Source of the DNA: Treponema sp.
GTDB taxonomy: Bacteria; Spirochaetota; Spirochaetia; Treponematales; Breznakiellaceae
NCBI GenBank assembly: GCA_031280065.1
Contig: JAITHH010000279.1
Coordinates: forward strand, 1-6,831
Reading direction: 5' to 3'
Length of the DNA: 6,831 nucleotides
The notes under the pieces were generated by a model that was given only the letters and a program-made list of their open reading frames with translations, made no database searches and was not told where the DNA came from. Positions 6,001 to 6,831 of the stretch are shown here, piece after piece; within the stretch, counting starts at the first letter, position 1; the number at the start of each line of letters is the position of its first letter. The position numbers and the translations under genes were made by a program.

Positions 6001-6831
6001 GGGATCGCCCCCGGCTGCTTTTTCTTTGGCGTACCTTTTTTCCAGCCCCTCCAGGGCCAGATGACGCAGGTAAACATCGGCGTTTTCAAAGTCCGGGGGA
6101 ATTGCAAACTCCGGCAAATACTGGATCAGCTGCTTAACATCCTTCTTAACATCGATCCGGGGTACATCGGTGACGCAGCGCCCGGCGATCCGTACGGTGT
6201 TGGCGATGGCTTCGGGGTACTCAGGGAACAGCGCCGCCATCTCATCCCCGGATTTGAAGTAAAACTGGTCGCCGTAATACCGTTTCCGCCGCTCCTCAGA
6301 CCGGGGCTTGCCCGTACCGATGCAGAGGAGGATGTCGTGGGCAATCGAATCGGCCTGTTCCAGGTAATGCACGTCGTTGGTGGCGGCCAGGGGTATCCCC
6401 GTACGCCGGGAAATGTCCGCGATAACCGTGTTGATCTCCCGCTGGGACAGGGACGAGCCCCTGAGCACCGACGCGGGAATCCCGTGATCCTGTATCTCCA
6501 GGTAGAAATTCCCCTCCCCAAAGAGGTCCTGGTAACGCCGGGCCTTGGCTTCCGCCTCCCCGGTCTTCCCCGCCTGGATCAGTTTGGGAATTTCCCCGGA
6601 CACGCAGGCCGAAAGGGCGATGAGTCCGCTGTGGTATTTTTCCAGAAGCTCCTCGTCCACCCGTGGCCGGTAGTAGAAGCCTTCGGTATAGGCAAAGGAG
6701 CAGAGTTTCACCAGGTTGAGGTAGCCCTCGCGGTTCGCCGCCAGGAGAACCAGGTGGTAGTATTTGTTGTCGCTTTCGCTGCCCTTCTTGTCAAAGCGGG
6801 AGCCGGGGGACACATACACCTCGCAGCCGAT
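3043..6831 (-). CDS. dnaE: DNA polymerase III alpha subunit (5' end beyond window)
   Basis: 1262 residues of the replicative polymerase that extends both strands of the chromosome are present. The frame is open to the window edge, beginning IGCEVYVSPGS, which is internal to the PHP domain. Roughly 75-85 N-terminal residues are therefore outside, and no start can be called. Fragment numbering: the PHP domain covers about 1-200, with NDVHYL (His155) and AHDILLC kept, as in PHP domains that retain metal ligands. The polymerase core follows, with GPGRGSGVGSV, catalytic PDFDVDF (Asp361, Asp363) and the third Asp514 in VKMDFLGL. Next come YRPGPMDN, GVIVYQEQVMQVARI and GFNKSHAAAYSVVAYRTAYL. Helix-hairpin-helix FLGIKGLG starts at 786. 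QVSLF (871-875) is a likely sliding-clamp binding motif. Then come two OB folds instead of one (about 916-1003 and 1037-1124) and a C-terminal domain to 1262. Estimated full length of about 1340 residues exceeds the usual 1100-1250, mostly because of the extra OB. It heads an operon with yggT. Confidence 0.96.
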   Translation of the reverse strand: MGCEVYVSPGSRFDKKGSESDNKYYHLVLLAANREGYLNLVKLCSFAYTEGFYYRPRVDEELLEKYHSGLIALSACVSGEIPKLIQAGKTGEAEAKARRYQDLFGEGNFYLEIQDHGIPASVLRGSSLSQREINTVIADISRRTGIPLAATNDVHYLEQADSIAHDILLCIGTGKPRSEERRKRYYGDQFYFKSGDEMAALFPEYPEAIANTVRIAGRCVTDVPRIDVKKDVKQLIQYLPEFAIPPDFENADVYLRHLALEGLEKRYAKEKAAGGDPWEAVQKQAEYELDTIIKMGFTGYFLIVADFINWAKAHDIPVGPGRGSGVGSVVAYSLGITGVEPRKYNLLFERFLNWERVSMPDFDVDFANEGREEVIKYVTEKYGREQVGQIITFGTLGAKAVIKDVARALGISIPESEMITKLIPKDPKITLAKAFAGEPKLRELEKDTRYTDLFTLARKLEGLNRHSSLHAAGVVIGKSALHNFVPLYRDAKTGGVATQYDMNHLESCGLVKMDFLGLKTLDVIKRTEELIRRRGGDFADFSAEAISEEDEAAFKMLGEGKSFEVFQFESEGMQNVLKQVKPNSIEDLIALNSLYRPGPMDNIPQFIDSKNGRQGISYPDPSLEGALKETYGVIVYQEQVMQVARIIAGYSLGQADLLRRAMGKKKKEILDKEKIPFLEGAVKQGYSEAKAGEIYDLLVPFAGYGFNKSHAAAYSVVAYRTAYLKANFPAEFMAANLTNEIHSADKDKLSKCIDEARKMGLAIDPPDVNRSDKLFSVVDGRIVYGFLGIKGLGDGPADEIAARRQEGGPYKDFMDFMERVDIKTVGKSVIERLVQTGAFDRFGVARETLEGNLERAAEYAQSRKDEKNAGQVSLFEETGEPEYRAFTFERCPEISRMEKLKIEKQLIGFYFSGHPMDEYRDLWQRTVKVNLAQPETMACGNHILVGLVKSIKTITTKGGKMAFASLSDFNGEIEMTFFPKVWEVCQDKIEEEQVRIIRGKIEYQAEKDRYTFLAEEFITEEEASAQAERDEALTRRMDEYRAVWEAEVRLNLARPDEADPKEEYTLVGIIKDLKPFRTQKGSDMAYASLADYNGEISVTFFQKIWTDVKDSLVENEAAVFKGKVKKDAYKNNRPVFYPDSMPSLKRLKGKYKDGAPAASRAWSSGGTTVADVQPQYAVSRQADAFRELHIRLRQDAAAAENNLIPLRNYLVENRGPCTVFIHVPVQNGEQVIRTAAQLSITVDPVHVEALTQYPAVAEVWRQ
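3460..4086 (-). repeat. Intragenic tandem duplication of the OB-fold segment in dnaE
   Basis: Two units are encoded, 4086-3829 and 3723-3460, starting 363 bases (121 codons) apart. Both open with MDEYR, then W, a V-x-x-NLA-x-P motif, LVG, and a shared core (MAFASLSDFNGEI compared with MAYASLADYNGEI, then TFF-x-K-x-W). By hand alignment about 37 of some 87 positions are identical, with two one-residue gaps. The spacer (residues about 1002-1036) is glutamate-rich and probably a linker. OB folds in DnaE bind single-stranded template; normally one is present. Frames are intact throughout, so both copies are expected to be translated. Confidence 0.88.

Noticed and set aside
3043..6831. Intein in dnaE
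   Set aside because: The conserved polymerase blocks run without interruption and no splicing-domain motifs appear; the extra length is explained by the OB duplication.

Overview
The window looks like a stretch of a G+C-rich bacterial chromosome. A spirochaete, possibly a gut Treponema, is my best guess. That rests on the look of the DnaE, YggT and toxin-antitoxin proteins, from memory of those families and not from any search. Housekeeping genes fill positions 991-6831. Positions 1-990 are an accessory patch of repeats, hairpins and a toxin-antitoxin pair.

Left patch (1-990): two copies of a roughly 100-base palindrome-rich repeat lie in tandem with a 113-base period. Next come two overlapping minus-strand genes, a BrnT-like toxin (783-508) and a ribbon-helix-helix antitoxin (511-236), with a promoter and a small palindrome at the toxin start. 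A third, partial repeat copy follows at 820-841, then a cluster of perfect hairpins (861-915). The whole patch abuts a 5'-truncated pyrF. Only the C-terminal half of a type 2 orotidine 5'-phosphate decarboxylase remains (991-1374), without its catalytic half.

Pyrimidine genes (991-2204, plus strand): the pyrF remnant overlaps pyrK by four bases. pyrK encodes the FAD and [2Fe-2S] electron-transfer subunit of dihydroorotate dehydrogenase and looks intact. Its partner pyrD is not downstream. Instead there is a 238-base convergent intergenic region (2205-2442) made largely of degenerate direct and inverted repeats.

Replication genes (6831-2443, minus strand): dnaE, the alpha subunit of DNA polymerase III, is cut at its 5' end by the window edge. 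It is followed after 9 bases by a two-domain yggT membrane-protein gene whose Shine-Dalgarno sequence overlaps the dnaE stop codon. DnaE carries an internal tandem duplication of its OB-fold segment, which makes it longer than usual.

The points most worth a second look are the OB duplication in DnaE, the broken pyrF next to a repeat-bracketed toxin-antitoxin pair, and the hairpin clusters. I see no CRISPR array, tRNA, rRNA or transposase.
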